Shown: positions 1 through 13,345, counted from the first letter of the stretch. The stretch: 64,000 bases of DNA from Orbilia blumenaviensis (GCA_036872755.1 JAVHNS010000004.1:2790001-2854000); one strand, 5' to 3'. Numbers and translations: made by a program. The notes: generated by a model from the letters alone, not told the origin.

Positions 1-1437
1 TTAAACCAATGAAGCTGTATCCGGAGTATACTGGTTCGTAAAAGGATTCTTTGTTCTTTTCAGGTCAAGTTGCCGATTTAGAAGTATAGGTTTTGGATGC
101 TAACCGTCTCGCCGCATAGCTGACTTCTTCGACACCAAACATAATATTGTCCTAGGTGCCAGCTGGGCTACTCACTCCAGAATTGCTGGTCGTAAAACTT
201 TGTAAGCTTTAGGCAATTTGTGTTAAATCGATGGGATTGTGGAGCGAGGCAAATGCTAACTTCAAATCTACGCTCTTTCGACAGTGTCAACTGGTATCAG
301 AGAAACTATGAGTTTGCCTGGTGTACCGGTCGTCTAGTCCGCGATCTTGCTGCCAACGGAACTCATTAGCCAGCCAATTACGGAATGCCTCCTACGATAT
401 TGATATATCCTGATTTTCGTGTCCTAGGATTTTTGGATAGGAATACCGTTTTTCTAAGCATTCAAAATGTGTTCGTGTTTGAATACACCCTTTTTCCTTT
501 CTAGTGGTATCGGTATATATTCAACCCGAGAAAAGAGCGAGGTACATGAGAAGACAGTTGTCCTTCACGACCTTTATTCCGCTTTACCCGCCATTTTTCT
601 CTTGAAAGCTTGGATTTTACCCCACCGCCCATTCCCTGATTGGCGAGGCCAATGATTTCAATTGCTTTTATCCTGATACGTCTAACTTGTTTGGCTATTG
701 CATCCGTCTCTAACTTCGCGCCTGAAACTTGCTGTTGTTTTGGTAATCTGCGGGCATCTCTGCTCGAAAGCCATCACCTGGCTGTCGATAAAGAAGCCTC
801 TGCTTTTTCGTCTTTACCTGAAACCCTTTGTTTGGAGCAGATAGCCAGTCACAAACGGAGATTTTAACTACTTCCTACGGTGGTGACTGGCCTTAATGCG
901 TGGAATCGATACTAAGTTGAACATGATGAGTTAAATATACGTAATAAGTGATGAAATCATATTTTCAAAAGCAGCGAAATATCGCTCCTTATCGAGACCT
1001 CGCCTGTATATGAGGGCGGATGGTCTTCTTGAAATTGTGGTTGGAATCACAGCGAGTCCGAATTCGGAGTTTAAACAATGTGCAATGGTGACAACCCGCA
1101 GGGTAAAATTTTTTGGGTAGGTAGTGATACCAGTTGATGATCTTTATTCTTCCGATGAAAGCTACTAAGAAACTTTTTTTTTTTTCTCATCCCGTTTTTC
1201 ATAACCAGCAGGTATACATCAACACTAAAGCCCGAGTGCCCTGTAATCTTTCAAAAGACCTCCCAAAAAGTGAAACGAACAAATAACGTAAAAGAACCCA
1301 TCCAAAAAGCCCGTATCAAGTCGTGAACATTATGCTCGACCCAGAATACAAAAACAACCAGTGTGCACGCTAGAATCTCAAAACCAAACATAAAGGACAA
1401 ACAATACTTTTTCTTCTTTTGGTAAATTTTTTGGCGC
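1..1437. other. No supported gene; left edge and downstream flank of the oxidase-SH3 gene
   Basis: I see no convincing gene here. Short open frames (for example 467-655 and 640-867) lack recognisable motifs and a credible start context. A run of about 13 T lies near 1171-1183. The last stretch, about 1250-1437, is probably the 3' untranslated region of the minus-strand gene that ends at 1438. Confidence 0.5.
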
Positions 1438-4058
1438 CTATCTCCTGTCATCAGTGACCATAACCCATTCCTCTCCTTCCTTGCTATCCTCAGCCTTAAG
1501 CCCCTTTACCAAAGGGTGCCTCTCCAGTGTCTGAGAGGCCCTCAGGTCCTTCACCAATGGCGAAGAAGTTTCCGTTGCGAAATCTCTTACGACGACATCG
1601 CCACAGTGGCATTTGCAAGCCGTCCTCCTTGAGTGAGACTCCTGCGATTCCTTTTTCATTTCTTTTATCTTTTCTCTAATAATAGCTCGCAACTCTGCCT
1701 TATGAGCGGAGTTACGTTCTTTGCGTTCTTTGTCTTTACCGCAGCTTCCATCTTCATCTTTGACGTGATTAAGCCTGCTAAGTATGGAAGATATCCTTGC
1801 TTGGTCGATTTTATGTGTCTCTGTGCCGGACAATTTCGACAGTTGCTTTAGGGGTTTTGAAAGTTTGGATTTGCGGATGATGTGTGCAGGAGCATCAATG
1901 AATCTCTGCTCAATGCTTGCGAGTGCAGATGATTCTAAGGTTGGAAAGATGTTCTACAATCCGCGTTAGTATTGTCCAATTCGATATAATGGGGGTTAGG
2001 AAGTAATTACTCACATCATCATCTTTCCCACACTCCGCCAGTTTAACGGCAAACTGAAGTTTATATCTCTCATAGAGCATCTCCTTATAGAGCTTTTCTT
2101 CCTTTTCTTCATTTTCGTCTTGATATTTTCCACAAACGGCAGCACCTCTCGCTCGCCTTCGTGCGCCCTCCAGGTCTCCAGATTCCACAATCCCCCGGGC
2201 AGCCTTTAGCCTCTTCTCAGTGACTGTAAAGGATCTAGGAAACCATTGGAAGATATTTTCGGGGTATTCTTGTAAGCGTGCGTACATCGATGGTTCAAAT
2301 CCGCCGCGTGCGTGGCCGTGCGGCAGCTCCTCGACGAAATTGCTAGGGAACCAGCCGAAGGTGTTAAGGTTGTCTTGGTCCGTGGATTTGATGATGCATC
2401 CAAACCACCATCCGTTGTGCCCCTTCTCAATGACTTCAACAACATCACCAGTTTTGATCGTTAATTCGCGCCCCTTGACCATGATGTCCTCCGTCTCGGT
2501 GGTCTTCTCCGCCTGGTAGCCATATAACACCATGCAGATGTTCCTATTCCAGTACTTCGAATAAACCTCCTCGGGGAGAACAGGGTATCTGTGCCTCAGG
2601 ATCTCGACAAGCGCCTTTGCGCTACCGGTAGTGTAAGCCATACCGTGTCCTTCGAAACCGGCGAGGATGTACTGTCCCTCTGTGGCTGGAACTTTCCCAA
2701 CCCACGGTCTCTCATCGGCTGAGAATCCCATAATTCCGCTCCACATGTATTGTGCGTCGCACATCTTATCTTTCTCGGCGGCTGGGTACCCGCATTCATC
2801 GTCGAAGTATTTTCCAACGCTACTTCTGAGATAGTTACCAACGTCAGAATCGATGTGGTTGTCGTCGGTGATGCCAACGCCTTGGTTTTTAGCATATTTT
2901 CTTCCGCCACCGAGCAAGAAGGCACCACCAGTGCCATTGGCACCGACTTCTTCCTGAACGAGGTACTCGGCCTTACTCCTTTCTCCATCGACAAGGCCAT
3001 AGGTATGTGTTAATGGACTAGCGATTAATGATTTTGGTGGTGTGAGAGCTGACATCTGTGCTCGGACTGGGTAAATTACATCGCGCATGGCGGGGACGAG
3101 GTGCGACGCAAATGCGTTGGTGGCGTGGATAACGATTGGAGCAGTGAGTGCTCCACGCGGGGTATGCACTCGATGCAATGGGATTGGGGCTCCATCGTTT
3201 AATGTGGAGATTGCAAGGACTGGGGTGGATGTTTGAAGGTTCAAAGATTGTGAATTGATAAGGTCTTTGAGGATATGGGCGACGAGCTTGTAAGGCCACA
3301 GTTTTGCGGCATCTTTAATAGTGATGGCGCCGACAGCGGAAGGGACTCGGAGAGAAGCGAGAGTTGGTTTGTCGGTCACGATCGTCAGCTTGTCTGCAAG
3401 CTCTGGTGCGTGCTGACGCAGTGTCTGAATAGAGTGGACGGCAAGAGAGAAAGACTCCTGATCAAAGTATGCATCGCAAGACGGGAGGCGGTGGAAATCG
3501 CAGTCAACACCATTTTCTTGAATGTAGCTCGTGAGGAGGGACAGGTTACGGAGTTCAAAGTTGATTGCTGTAAGGGTTTCAGAAATGCCAAGATCATCAA
3601 AGAGATGTTGAAGACGGGGGTATGCATAAAGAGACGGTTTGCAGTGGCCACCTAGAAAGAAGAATTCAGTCAGATACAGATTTTATATCGTCAGCGTGTA
3701 ATGGTAGATTTACCGTTCTAGAGAAGATTATGTTAGTATGGTGTCATTTACACAGTAATACGGTCCTCATCAAGGAAGGCGGGTCGCTTACTCGTCCAGT
3801 GGCGCCCCAACAGGCCTCCCTAGCTTCCAGCATGACGATTCTTCGTCCCTTAACCCATGCTCCACCGTCCTGTTCACATAGGTATCTCGCTGTCTGAGCG
3901 CCGGCAATACCGCTTCCAATAATAACGATATCAGCTTCGGTGGGGAGTTCAGGTGTAGTTCTGTGGCCGAGGAGGAACTCGTCGGGCTGCTTCAGCCAGA
4001 ATGAAGATGTAGACTCCTCTGAGGGGAGCTGTGGGTCAGGGAAGTGTTCTGAGACCAT
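1438..4058 (-). CDS. FAD-dependent oxidoreductase (DAO family) with an SH3 domain; five exons including a 4-nt micro-exon
   Basis: Exons on the minus strand are 4058-3792, 3717-3714, 3651-2015 and 1953-1438, giving 807 codons plus stop. I describe it as five parts because the third exon spans two domains; there are four exons and three introns. Residues ~40-455 form a DAO-type flavin oxidase: the FAD motif GSGIAG at 48-53, then CWGATGRNGGHCKP around 83-96, and a C-terminal FEGHGMAYT block. This family oxidises amines or amino acids; the substrate cannot be inferred. Residues ~464-533 are an SH3 domain (hallmarks ALYDY-like VLYGYQ, GWWFG, GWFPSNFVEEL). WFPRSFTVTEKRL at ~550-562 resembles the usual tail of fungal DAO proteins, so the SH3 may be inserted rather than appended. 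The C-terminal ~240 residues are charged and unrecognised. Introns show GTAAGC/TACTAAC, GTAAAT/GCTGAC and GTGAGT/TACTAAC signals. Start is the ATG at 4058. Confidence 0.85.
3714..3717 (-). other. 4-nt micro-exon (AACG) of the oxidase-SH3 gene
   Basis: On the minus strand the sequence reads cttctctag-AACG-gtaaat. The upstream intron (3791-3718, 74 nt) has GTAAGC, a perfect TACTAAC and CTAG. The downstream intron (3713-3652, 62 nt) has GTAAAT, GCTGAC and CTAG. Joining CGA + AACG + GTGGCCAC gives R-N-G-G-H, the conserved motif of this oxidase family. Joining the outer exons directly shifts the frame and reaches a stop at about 3385-3387. Confidence 0.85.
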
Positions 4059-4309
4059 TCTGAGAATTATTTGGCTATCGATGGGGGGGTAAGGTGATGT
4101 ATGTTGAGATTTGGGTCCGTTTGACTTCAGATATTCAATATCCTTTTTTGGGGGGTGGGAGGGAAACCGATAGCAGCTACTCCAAAGATATAATTTCCAG
4201 ATAGAGATATATGACTAATCGATAGACGTCTCGAGGAAGAAATAACGAGGAGGTATTGCAGTGTATGTGTGTATCTCAAGCAAGAACGAGCGAACGTCTG
4301 CGAGATTGA

Positions 4310-4400
4310 TGGCAGTTGTAGTTGTAGTTGAGGTTATAGTTGTCGTTGTCGTTGTAGTTCCAATTGTAATTGTGATTGAAGTGGTAATTGTGTAATGCTC
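4310..4400. repeat. GTT/GTA-rich imperfect triplet repeat upstream of the oxidase-SH3 gene
   Basis: The segment is a run of imperfect GTTGTA/GTTGTC triplets on the plus strand, so AAC/TAC/GAC triplets on the sense strand of the gene starting at 4058. It lies in its promoter or 5' leader. It contains no long open frame. Confidence 0.6.
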
Positions 4401-4417
4401 TCTTTCCTCTGCAAATC

Positions 4418-4456
4418 TATGTATGTATGTATGTATGTATGTATGTATGTATGTAT
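4418..4456. repeat. (TATG)n microsatellite
   Basis: About 39 nt of uninterrupted TATG units, close to ten copies, in the upstream region of the oxidase-SH3 gene. Confidence 0.95.
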
Positions 4457-7400
4457 ACTACTTGTATATGAGTATATCAGAACTCGATTGATCACGAGAG
4501 AGAGAGGTGAGGTGCTTGCTTGCTTGCTTGGGTAGACAGATGGGTGACTGGATCCAGGAGGGCAGGCGGGCGACAGAAATATATATATTCGAAAGAGGAT
4601 ATAGTCCCTTCAGTAAGTTGGGGATGCGAGCCAGCGTCCTTAGCGCGAAAGGATAGCTCCACTTGGCTGCACCCACCCCCCGGTTGTCTCGACTGAGAGA
4701 TATATAGTATACATACCCTCCTCGAACAAACACCGCTAGCGACCAAAACACCATGTTTGTAACTAACCAGCTAGCTCCCAGGGCCACAAGGAGCCAGGCA
4801 GGAAGTCGGGTCGAGATTACCAGGGAACCGCGGCCCTGTGCATGAGCTTCTCCAGCTGCAATTCGCTACTTGTGCGCAAGCTTTAACCGTCACTTTCAAT
4901 GCAATGCACGACGAACAGCCTCTGACAATAAGCCGGTCACGAATTAATTCAATGCCCTCTGGCTGCCTTCGTCTACCTGCCTGCGGGTTGCATCTCGATC
5001 AAGCAAGTCCCTAACGGCTCTCACTCAATCTGACGGCGTGAGACGATGAAGAAGGGGTGGGAAACAGACCGCCATTTCCGGTGGCCTCGACAGACATAAC
5101 GGCAAGGCGCAACTGAGGTAGTTAGCTGATGAGCTATCTTCGACTAAACATTTAGCTCCCATGTCACTTTCCTGTGAGCAAAAAGGAAAAGCTGGGTCAA
5201 CCGACATCAGCCCACATCTCTTGCTTTTCGCTCTGGAAGGGAAAAAAAAAAAAAGTATTGAACTGGGGTGGAGCCCAACGCCGAGTGGGTCTAGCCCGCC
5301 TACTCGAGTACAACCTCCATTGATGGCAAATCCTCCAGCCGGGGCGTGCGAACTAAATGGATGGTTCTAGTATTGCTGGGATTCCCCAAAAAGCGGCAGA
5401 GAAGGTAGAGCAAGGACGAAGATATCACGGGCAATTGCAAGCCAGTCCGACACCTGGTCGTGCCACTTTGCCCTGCTTCTTCACAGTTCAATACTCAATA
5501 TACTCTAGTCACGGATAGGCTTCGAGACTAGGTAATTTAAATTTATGGAACACGAGAAATTTTCATCAGATATGGCCCTGCACAAGGAAGAAAACTCTTC
5601 AATTCGGTTATCCACCTGCGCCCGATCTCTTACAAACTCGATTCCATCGGGACGATTCATGAGTATCAGTCGTGGTGATGCCCGAGTGGTCAGACCATTC
5701 CAACATGTTCAATAGCCTAGCAATCTCCGATAGGTCCAGACTCTTCAATTTCTTTCTGAGGCATCCGTAAACTGGAGATGCCGAACCGGCTAAGTTTTTC
5801 GCATCCGTTTTCCAGGCCAAGCGCCATTCTCCGCCAGCCCATTACAAGCTTTCTGACTAAAGGGAATTCCGCCATTCTCTCTGCTTGAATTGTCATTGTT
5901 AGGCAATGCCATCGAGGGATAGGCTGACGCGACGACAAATCGTTTTAGCCTTCTCTCGCTTCGGTACGCTGTACATTGGACATACCTCGAGCTTAAGGTT
6001 TTTTTTATTTTTATTTTTTTTATTATTCCCTTTTGCTTTTCATGTTGAGATTCCGCCTTCTTTTGCCTTCCATTTGCATCGACATCTATGCATCTATCCT
6101 GCTTGCCTGCTTTGTTTGCTTGTCATTTTAACCTATCTCGTCAGGGTAAATATGGGTAAGGGGGAGGGAAGGAAAAAAAAAAAAAAAAAAAAAAGGAAGT
6201 AGAGGAACGGGATCAAGGACTCCCTTCCCCTTCACCCTTCGGTCCTACGATTTTCCTTGAATAATCGAAGCTGCACCCTCCAGGGAGTTGCATCGGAAAA
6301 AAACGAAACGACAAGTACTATAGTGTCCCGTCTCATCGTGCCCTTGCCTTGAAACCCGTTCGAAGAACACGTATGTAACGTCTTACAATTGATACATAAA
6401 ACGTCATTATCCATATTATCCAATGCCTTCCGCTCTCGTCCCGTTTGAAATATGGGTATATACCAAAGCTCCATACATGCTATTCCCTTCCTCGATCACT
6501 CTACTCGAAGACTTCCGTCTTTCTTCGATCCGCCCCGCCCCTTGCCTGAGCGCACACGTATAGTATAGGAGGAAGTCCAGCAATCAACGGGGAGCACATC
6601 GCGCAGACACGCACGCACGTTTGCGACCGCGAGCTCATGAGCGCGAGAGCACCGCACACCACCCGAGCTTAGCCAGCGAGCAAGCCGACAGAGTGACCAA
6701 GTATCCATATTTAACACCGGCTGGACCAACAGGTGGTTTTCGGGACCCCACCCGTATGGCCTTTTTTTACTTCTTTGGGCTTGTCCTTCTGCACGCCCCA
6801 AGCCAAGCGAGTAGCGAGCGAGGACCGAAGGGCGGAAGAGTCAAAGCACCTACAGCTACAGCTGGACACCTGAACTTGCGTTCGGAGGGACCCTTCCCTC
6901 AGTTCCAGCGCAGTTCCCGCTGCGACCATATGGCAAAGCACGGTAAAAAGGGAAAAAGGTTTGCAGGTTTGCACATGAAGACGCGCGGTGTCGGCATGTC
7001 TACAGACCCTTCCCGCTACTCCAAAGTGGAGGCGGGGCGGTGCGGAGACAAGGTTAAGATTTGAGCGCATATTAATACGAACAATAGCATTGCTATTGCA
7101 GTGGTATCGAGCTGCCAGCTGTGGAGATGGGTTGATAAAAAATCAACCAGCCAGATTCCAACCCTGGAAGAAAACCGATGACGGAAATGGACATTTGACA
7201 TGTCATCGATCTACTCGACAGATTACCAGCCGTCTATGACAGGGTCTATCCCGTTTGGTAGCGGATTTCGAGATTCGGGTTTCGTTTCTGGGCGACTTTT
7301 GGTTCTTTCATACTCGGAATGATATTGAAGCGATATCAATATGTTGCGGGCTGCACCAGGAAAAACAATTTGCCTCCCAACCCTCGGTATCAAGTGGGGA

Positions 7401-10400
7401 AACGTAGCATTTGAACATTAGGTTATCGCATTGAATGTCTGAGTTGGGGTACACAATCAGGATTAAAGGCTCGTGAAAGGACGAAGGTAACGAAACAGCG
7501 GGATCCAACCTTCATAACTCTTGATTCCTTTCCCGCACTTTTGCTTTCGGTTCGTCTCGTCACGACCCGAGCGAGTTCCCCAAAAATAAATGGAGTAGTC
7601 TCAGTCGACATCTCAAACAATTTCCCATATAAGTCTATGCAATTCGTCGATCAAGAGGCACCAGGTCATCTGGCCGGATGGCTTATCCAGCCATTAGGGA
7701 AACGGCGTATCGTGTGCCATCTCTCCTCACCGGCGCAACATTTCCCTTCTCACCTACCGGGGAGATAGATCAATGGTTTGCTCTTGACGTGAAAATTTTT
7801 TTTCCTGTTGATGAGCACATGCATACAGTAATACGGTAGACGGAAATTGTAAAAGCACCGACTGGTCCCAATCCCTCAGAATCTCGAGTAGTTTGAAAAG
7901 ATTTGGGCGTTTAGGCACGCTTATGCACATGCATTGTCGAACGTTATGTTCACATACCAAGCATTTCCTTCTGACTGGAATATCCCATCCAATGCCTCTG
8001 CAGCTGCTCGTTTAACTGGCCCACTTTCTTTAAAATTCTTTTCGTCTTATGTTCAATGCACCGTATGTTGTATCCGGAAAGTATCGTCGCTGTCGCACTT
8101 TCGTGGCACATCGATGAATTTTATGAGAATCTCGAAAGCTCAGGCCGTGGAAAAGCTGCTTCCATCACCCAGTCGGATCACAGCACCACTCGGATCACAG
8201 CACCGCCCTCACAAGCTCGCGAGCCCAAAAACTCTAAACTAAGCTGGTGCCCCCAAGCTGATGACCCGGCTGAAAAGGTTTGGAACTTCCCAAATAGCGA
8301 ACGATCCGAATGGCACTTATAAAATGGAAGTCCCCACTTCGCCAGTCTGGCATGCATATTCCGCAAGCCGCGCTCGTTTAACATATGCAATAAGTCACCA
8401 AGGAGGTTTTTTTACGTGAAATTCTGCCGACAATGTGTCGCACTTACCATCCATCTCATCCACCTCTTCTCCTATTGCTGCTTTAAATTTAAATTATCTA
8501 AACTATAGATTTAATACGAGGCATAAGCTTATCACGCCGACGCGATGGGCTTCTGCGGGTGCAGGTTTTCGGCAATTTTGACTGATATTTTACAAATAAC
8601 GAATGGAGAAGACCGAGTTTATTAAAATGCAGCCAGCAGCTACATTGCAAAGCTTATTGATATCACGGGGAGATTCGTGTCCCATATCCAGGGCTGGACT
8701 TTTATAATACTGCAGCTGAATTCAGGCGAAAAATACCCAGTCAAAGAACACGCGAGGAATTAAAACTTTTCGGCAGCACCCATGGCATCGAAACAAGTGC
8801 GAAATTCATCCTATTGGGAGAGTATGATCTCCCTCTAAAATTCCTGTCTCGCCCGTATCCTTCGATTCTGGATGTAGTCAACGGAATGTTAACGATCGGT
8901 TTAGGGTAGGTATTGTATATCCACAAGCTGTATTTTTTTAGTAACCCTCTTCCCCGTAACACACGTACATACATGTATGAATAATGGGGCAGCGTCAGAC
9001 GAGACAAGGGCGACCTACATTCGGCGCCACGGTCTTGCGGGAATGCTACCGTGGACTCAACCGGGGTCTTCCATGGCATTATCCTGAGTACTACATAGCA
9101 CTGCCTTGGACCCCCGGAGGAAGTTACCGTGGCGAATGGTCTGCCGGTACACGGTACACGGGTGAGCAGATCGACGTTGATATAAGGTATACTACCTAAA
9201 GAATACCTCCGCTCGTGGTTCAGCCCCAGCACTATGGTACTAACACATTGCTAGTTTATTAAAACTCATATAAGGCAGAAATATGGAAACCCTTGGGAGC
9301 TGCGAGGCTACCCAGAAACTGATATCGAATCGAGGTCTTCGGGACGCCAGACCTCCTGATTCACGACGGCACAACTAAAGGACTCATGAAAGATCGAAAA
9401 GCACACCGGATCGATCGCGAGTGGTTTCTCATCATGGGGCCAGATATCTCAATCCCGCGTCACAGGGTCCTTTTGTCTCACTGTGACCTGGTAGAGACGG
9501 GATGGGAAAGACGCTTTTGGGTAGTCCGTTTTATTGAGAATCAATATAGCCAGGGATCGACTATACTACGAGCCACCTGGGCGAGGTAGTGGCAGTTAGA
9601 CCCGTGGCTAGCTAGCCAGCTAATACAGGCATTGTCGGATGTCGGGTGGTCGGTCAACTGAGATGTCAAAGGTCCTCTACCACTCCGAGAATCTTATATC
9701 ATCGGCAAGCAGCGTTCTCGACGCCGACACACAGACCCAGCACGATACGGATACACTTCTAGCAAAGCTTTAACCACCATTTACAGTTTGAATAAGTGCT
9801 CCAGTACCTTCATTATGTCAGCCTAAGCCGGTATTAAGCTTTTTAAGGTACTTCTAATATGAAACTATACCCTGCTATTACCGAATACGCGAGCATGGCA
9901 CCTGTACAAGCATGCCAGCTTTCCTAACCTCGTTTGTGCTTCCCGTAGACATAAGTTATCGATTTATATAGAGGTCCATATCTCGGCATGAGCCTGCGCA
10001 GATATGTGAACTTAGATCCAGTATAAGCCGTGCCAGATCTAGATCTGCTAGTTTTATAGAATTGAAGCATTTTGTCTAGCTATAGACTTAAATACTTAAG
10101 TACGTCCTTAGTTATATAGTTACCTAGGTAAGTATACATATGCATATGATACCTGACAAAGGAAAACATATAATTTTTTTAAAAAAAACTCCTTAGGGTT
10201 TACATGTGCGTGACAAGACTCCGCGAAGTTTACCCTGCCTGTGCATGTAATTTATACAACCTATTAGTACTCCCAATATATACCTAGGTATTTAGGCCCT
10301 AAGACAAAGGCCATTTGATATTATGCGCGTAAAGACAGGTTTCGGATCCACAATACCTTTCAATTTTGCACATAACATGTATCATGGCAGCACTATCGAC

Positions 10401-12634
10401 TATATCAATTTACTTATTTAACTGGCAGCACTGGATATCATGTTTCATGAAGATATCGTACACTAAGTACCGATATATTCTTAGGCAAATATTAAATAGC
10501 TAAGTACGGCTTACAATCATTTTATAGATATAATGACCCTTTTCCGAGTGATGTTCCTCTTTAAGATCTGTTAAATAATGCTAGGTGGACAGCAGTTAAT
10601 TAAATGACGGCGAACAGGGATGATATCAAGCTCCTACAGTTACGCAGGGTAAAATTGCCAAAACCTCCAATCACAAATTTTTATATATATCACTTGACGG
10701 GTGGTTTTATACATGAATGCCCCGCATGCCAAAGCCAAGAAGGCGATTCTCCGAGTGCGAATCGATATCACGCATCTTGTGATGTTATAGCTGGGAGTTG
10801 CAAGTTGGCCACATTGCGTTGGACTGGCCATGGTACAGGCTTTCCTGTTTAAATTTAATTGGATATCGACTTGCTCAAGGAGGTAATGTTATTGTGGGAC
10901 ACCCCGCATGTAAATATTTAAATTTTAACGTCCGGGCACTGATGCTGCCATGATCTCCACGACCAAGCTTTTGGACATGTATGGATCTCGATTGGCGCAA
11001 TTGGCATCGGTTCGGCCGGTTCGACCTTAGCTTAGCGAATGCTTTAGTTTGCCACCAAGCGCATCTTGTGATCACCCCAGCCGCTCTATTATTATATTGA
11101 TCATTTATGAGCCAAAAACCTGACTACAGTTAAACCAGGACTGTATTTGTTTTAGACTTTCAATTTGCATTCGGGAGGAATGGAATGCCAGTATCGATCG
11201 ATAGCAGGCCTGTATGTGTGTACGGCTGGACTCGGCTGTTAAGACGTTATTTTTACACTTTGAAGGCAAATGCAACTGCGGACCCACATCGCCATGCATA
11301 CTCAAAATTGTGGTTATGTTTGGCGAATAGGAAACGCCGATTGGTCGGGGGAGATATCAACATATATTAACTTTAAAACTGCCTGTAGAAGGAGGTTGCA
11401 GTGCAGCGCCATCGAGCGCCGCTGGGTTGACGTCAAGCCTATAAGATAACTTAAGACCTGGTTGAGCTGATTCGGCTTTCAGAATCAAGATATGTTCAGG
11501 TCAAAAGGACATTTATATTAGGATCTGGTCCTATGCGACAACACGATCAAGAATCTGCACCGCAACTGCCTTGTTTTTCTGCCGCCTGCTCAGTTATGGG
11601 AAATCCGTTGGTGCACGGTGGAGCTGTCAATGCAATGCTTTGACCTAATGCTTGCCCCAAGCTAAGCAGGTAGTTTCCCCACACCATTTGCGGTTTTGAA
11701 CCAAGGTAAAAGCATTCCTACCTGCTTCGACGTCCGGGTGGGTCCGTCAACAAACCGGACCCATTTTGGCCCCATATCGATACCTAGGCCTATAGGGAGA
11801 GGTTCCCACGAGTCAGCCGTACATTGGTAGGTACCTATATTCTGTCGATTTAAAAGTTGGGGAAGACGGCCCGCCAAGGATCGTGAGAAGGGCTGGCTGG
11901 CTGGCTGTGGGCATTGGTCACTTTGTCACATGATCACATTACATTACATATCATCATCTGCAATATCCGCCAAGACAAGCATCGAGCTGCGCAAATGTTG
12001 AATGCATCCTCTTCGCATTCCTGCCTCCTCCCACCTTCTGTTATCCAACCAGAATCAAATCCATGATCCCAGACAAGCCACTAAACATTCAACCCGATGA
12101 ACCCGCCGCTATCTAACACTTCCGCATATTATAACCATCATGAAAAGTCAAAAGGATGCGTACGTGCATCTGATCACGGCCCGTATCATGCCTGAAAAGG
12201 CAGGTATAAGCGTTCCTCTCGAAGAAGCTCTTTGGCGATGTGTAACAAGATCACACCAAGCTGCATGATGGGCATGAGATGGTTCTCCCTTACCCGAAAA
12301 CGTGGGGTTTGTTACGGTTTTTGGTAAGCTGGGATCTCTTTCCCATGGACAGGGGTCCGTTGCATGGGGGGCTGTTACTATTCCTCTTGGATAACGAGCT
12401 GCAGCCAGGCTGGAGTGTTAAGTCTCCGCTGACACAGATTACAAGGCGAGCTCGAGAGCGAAAGTGATAATGCGAGAGAGCATGATGAATATACTGAATT
12501 CGTGGCCAGTGACCGGGACGTTTAAAGGCATCCGAGTATTATTCGGCATGTTTTCTTCAAGACAGATGCCGTTCTGAGCCAAATCGCAAAGTCGAGCCAA
12601 CCATTCACGGACAAAGCCGCGGCCACTTGCCCTC
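4457..12634. other. Gene-poor region of about 8 kb; no supported gene
   Basis: No open frame here carries a recognisable domain or makes sense when joined through splice sites. The 163-codon frame at 8741-9232 (minus) has no family resemblance. Around 4560-7250 base composition is mixed, with CT-rich and GC-rich patches such as 6490-6700 that could be promoter or leader sequence. About 8400-8600 and 10000-10600 are clearly AT- and TA-rich with many short palindromes (ACTTAAGT, ATATGCATAT, ACCTAGGT), as in repeat-induced-mutation relics. A GGCTGGCTGGCTG run lies near 11891. An A-tract occupies 6173-6194. Confidence 0.5.
6173..6194 (+). repeat. Poly(A) tract, 22 A
   Basis: Uninterrupted A22 preceded by purine-rich sequence. 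No retroelement body or target-site duplication was recognised next to it. Confidence 0.95.
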
Positions 12635-13345
12635 GTGAGACCGTTGGAGCTCGAAACCAAGTTAAAACCTTCGGGACACTTTAAGCTTAAGCTGTCTCAC
12701 CGGTCTCTTCCCTCTTTCTCGAATCGATCCGGTATTCCCTATCTCGGGAGTTTTTGGATTTTTTTGGATTGGGCCCTGACAAAGACTTCTCTGCGAAATT
12801 TCCTTCATATACCCCATCTGTCCTCCCACCTTGCTACTTGTATCACCATCACCACTTTACTTAACTACTTATTTGACTGTTCCACAGCGACTTTGACCGC
12901 TCAAGACCAATCATATTGAGAGCAAACATCTTCAACCCAATCCGTCCAAGACCACAGAACCCCCGGCCCTCCATCCATCCGACAACGCCAACATTAACAA
13001 CTCATTTTAATCCAGCAAAACCAAATACAACAACGAGAAGATTCTCGGAGGAAAAAGGAAGAGAATACGATATTGATACTTCCATATCATTTAGGTTTTG
13101 TAAAGATTAGATCCTCCGTAGTCTAGATCCTACAATCCTATCCTATCCTATTCCATTCCATTCCATTCCTATCCAGCTCCCCCGCTTCGTAGTATCATTA
13201 CTTTGCGAGACCCTCCATAAACTGCGTTTCAAGAGTCCTGTGATCGAACTATCATCATCCATCCATTCTTTGCATTTTCAATATCAGATATCAAGTTCCA
13301 AAATCGAACGGGAGTGCACAAACAATTGAGAAACTACCACCCATC
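12635..13345 (+). promoter_or_regulatory. Probable promoter and 5' leader of the GNAT gene
   Basis: This is pyrimidine-rich sequence turning into an A/C-rich leader just before the ATG at 13346, a common layout for fungal 5' untranslated regions. It includes a CCTAT/CCATT pentamer run at about 13138-13170. Small open frames (12635-12919, 12916-13110) have no recognisable product and could at most be upstream ORFs. Confidence 0.35.

Noticed and set aside
5906..6202. 98-codon frame with hydrophobic stretch and Lys-rich end
   Set aside because: The end is simply the translated A22 tract and the hydrophobic part is translated T-rich sequence.
8741..9232. 163-codon minus-strand frame as a gene
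   Set aside because: No family resemblance, no splice partners, poor start, located in a gene-poor region.
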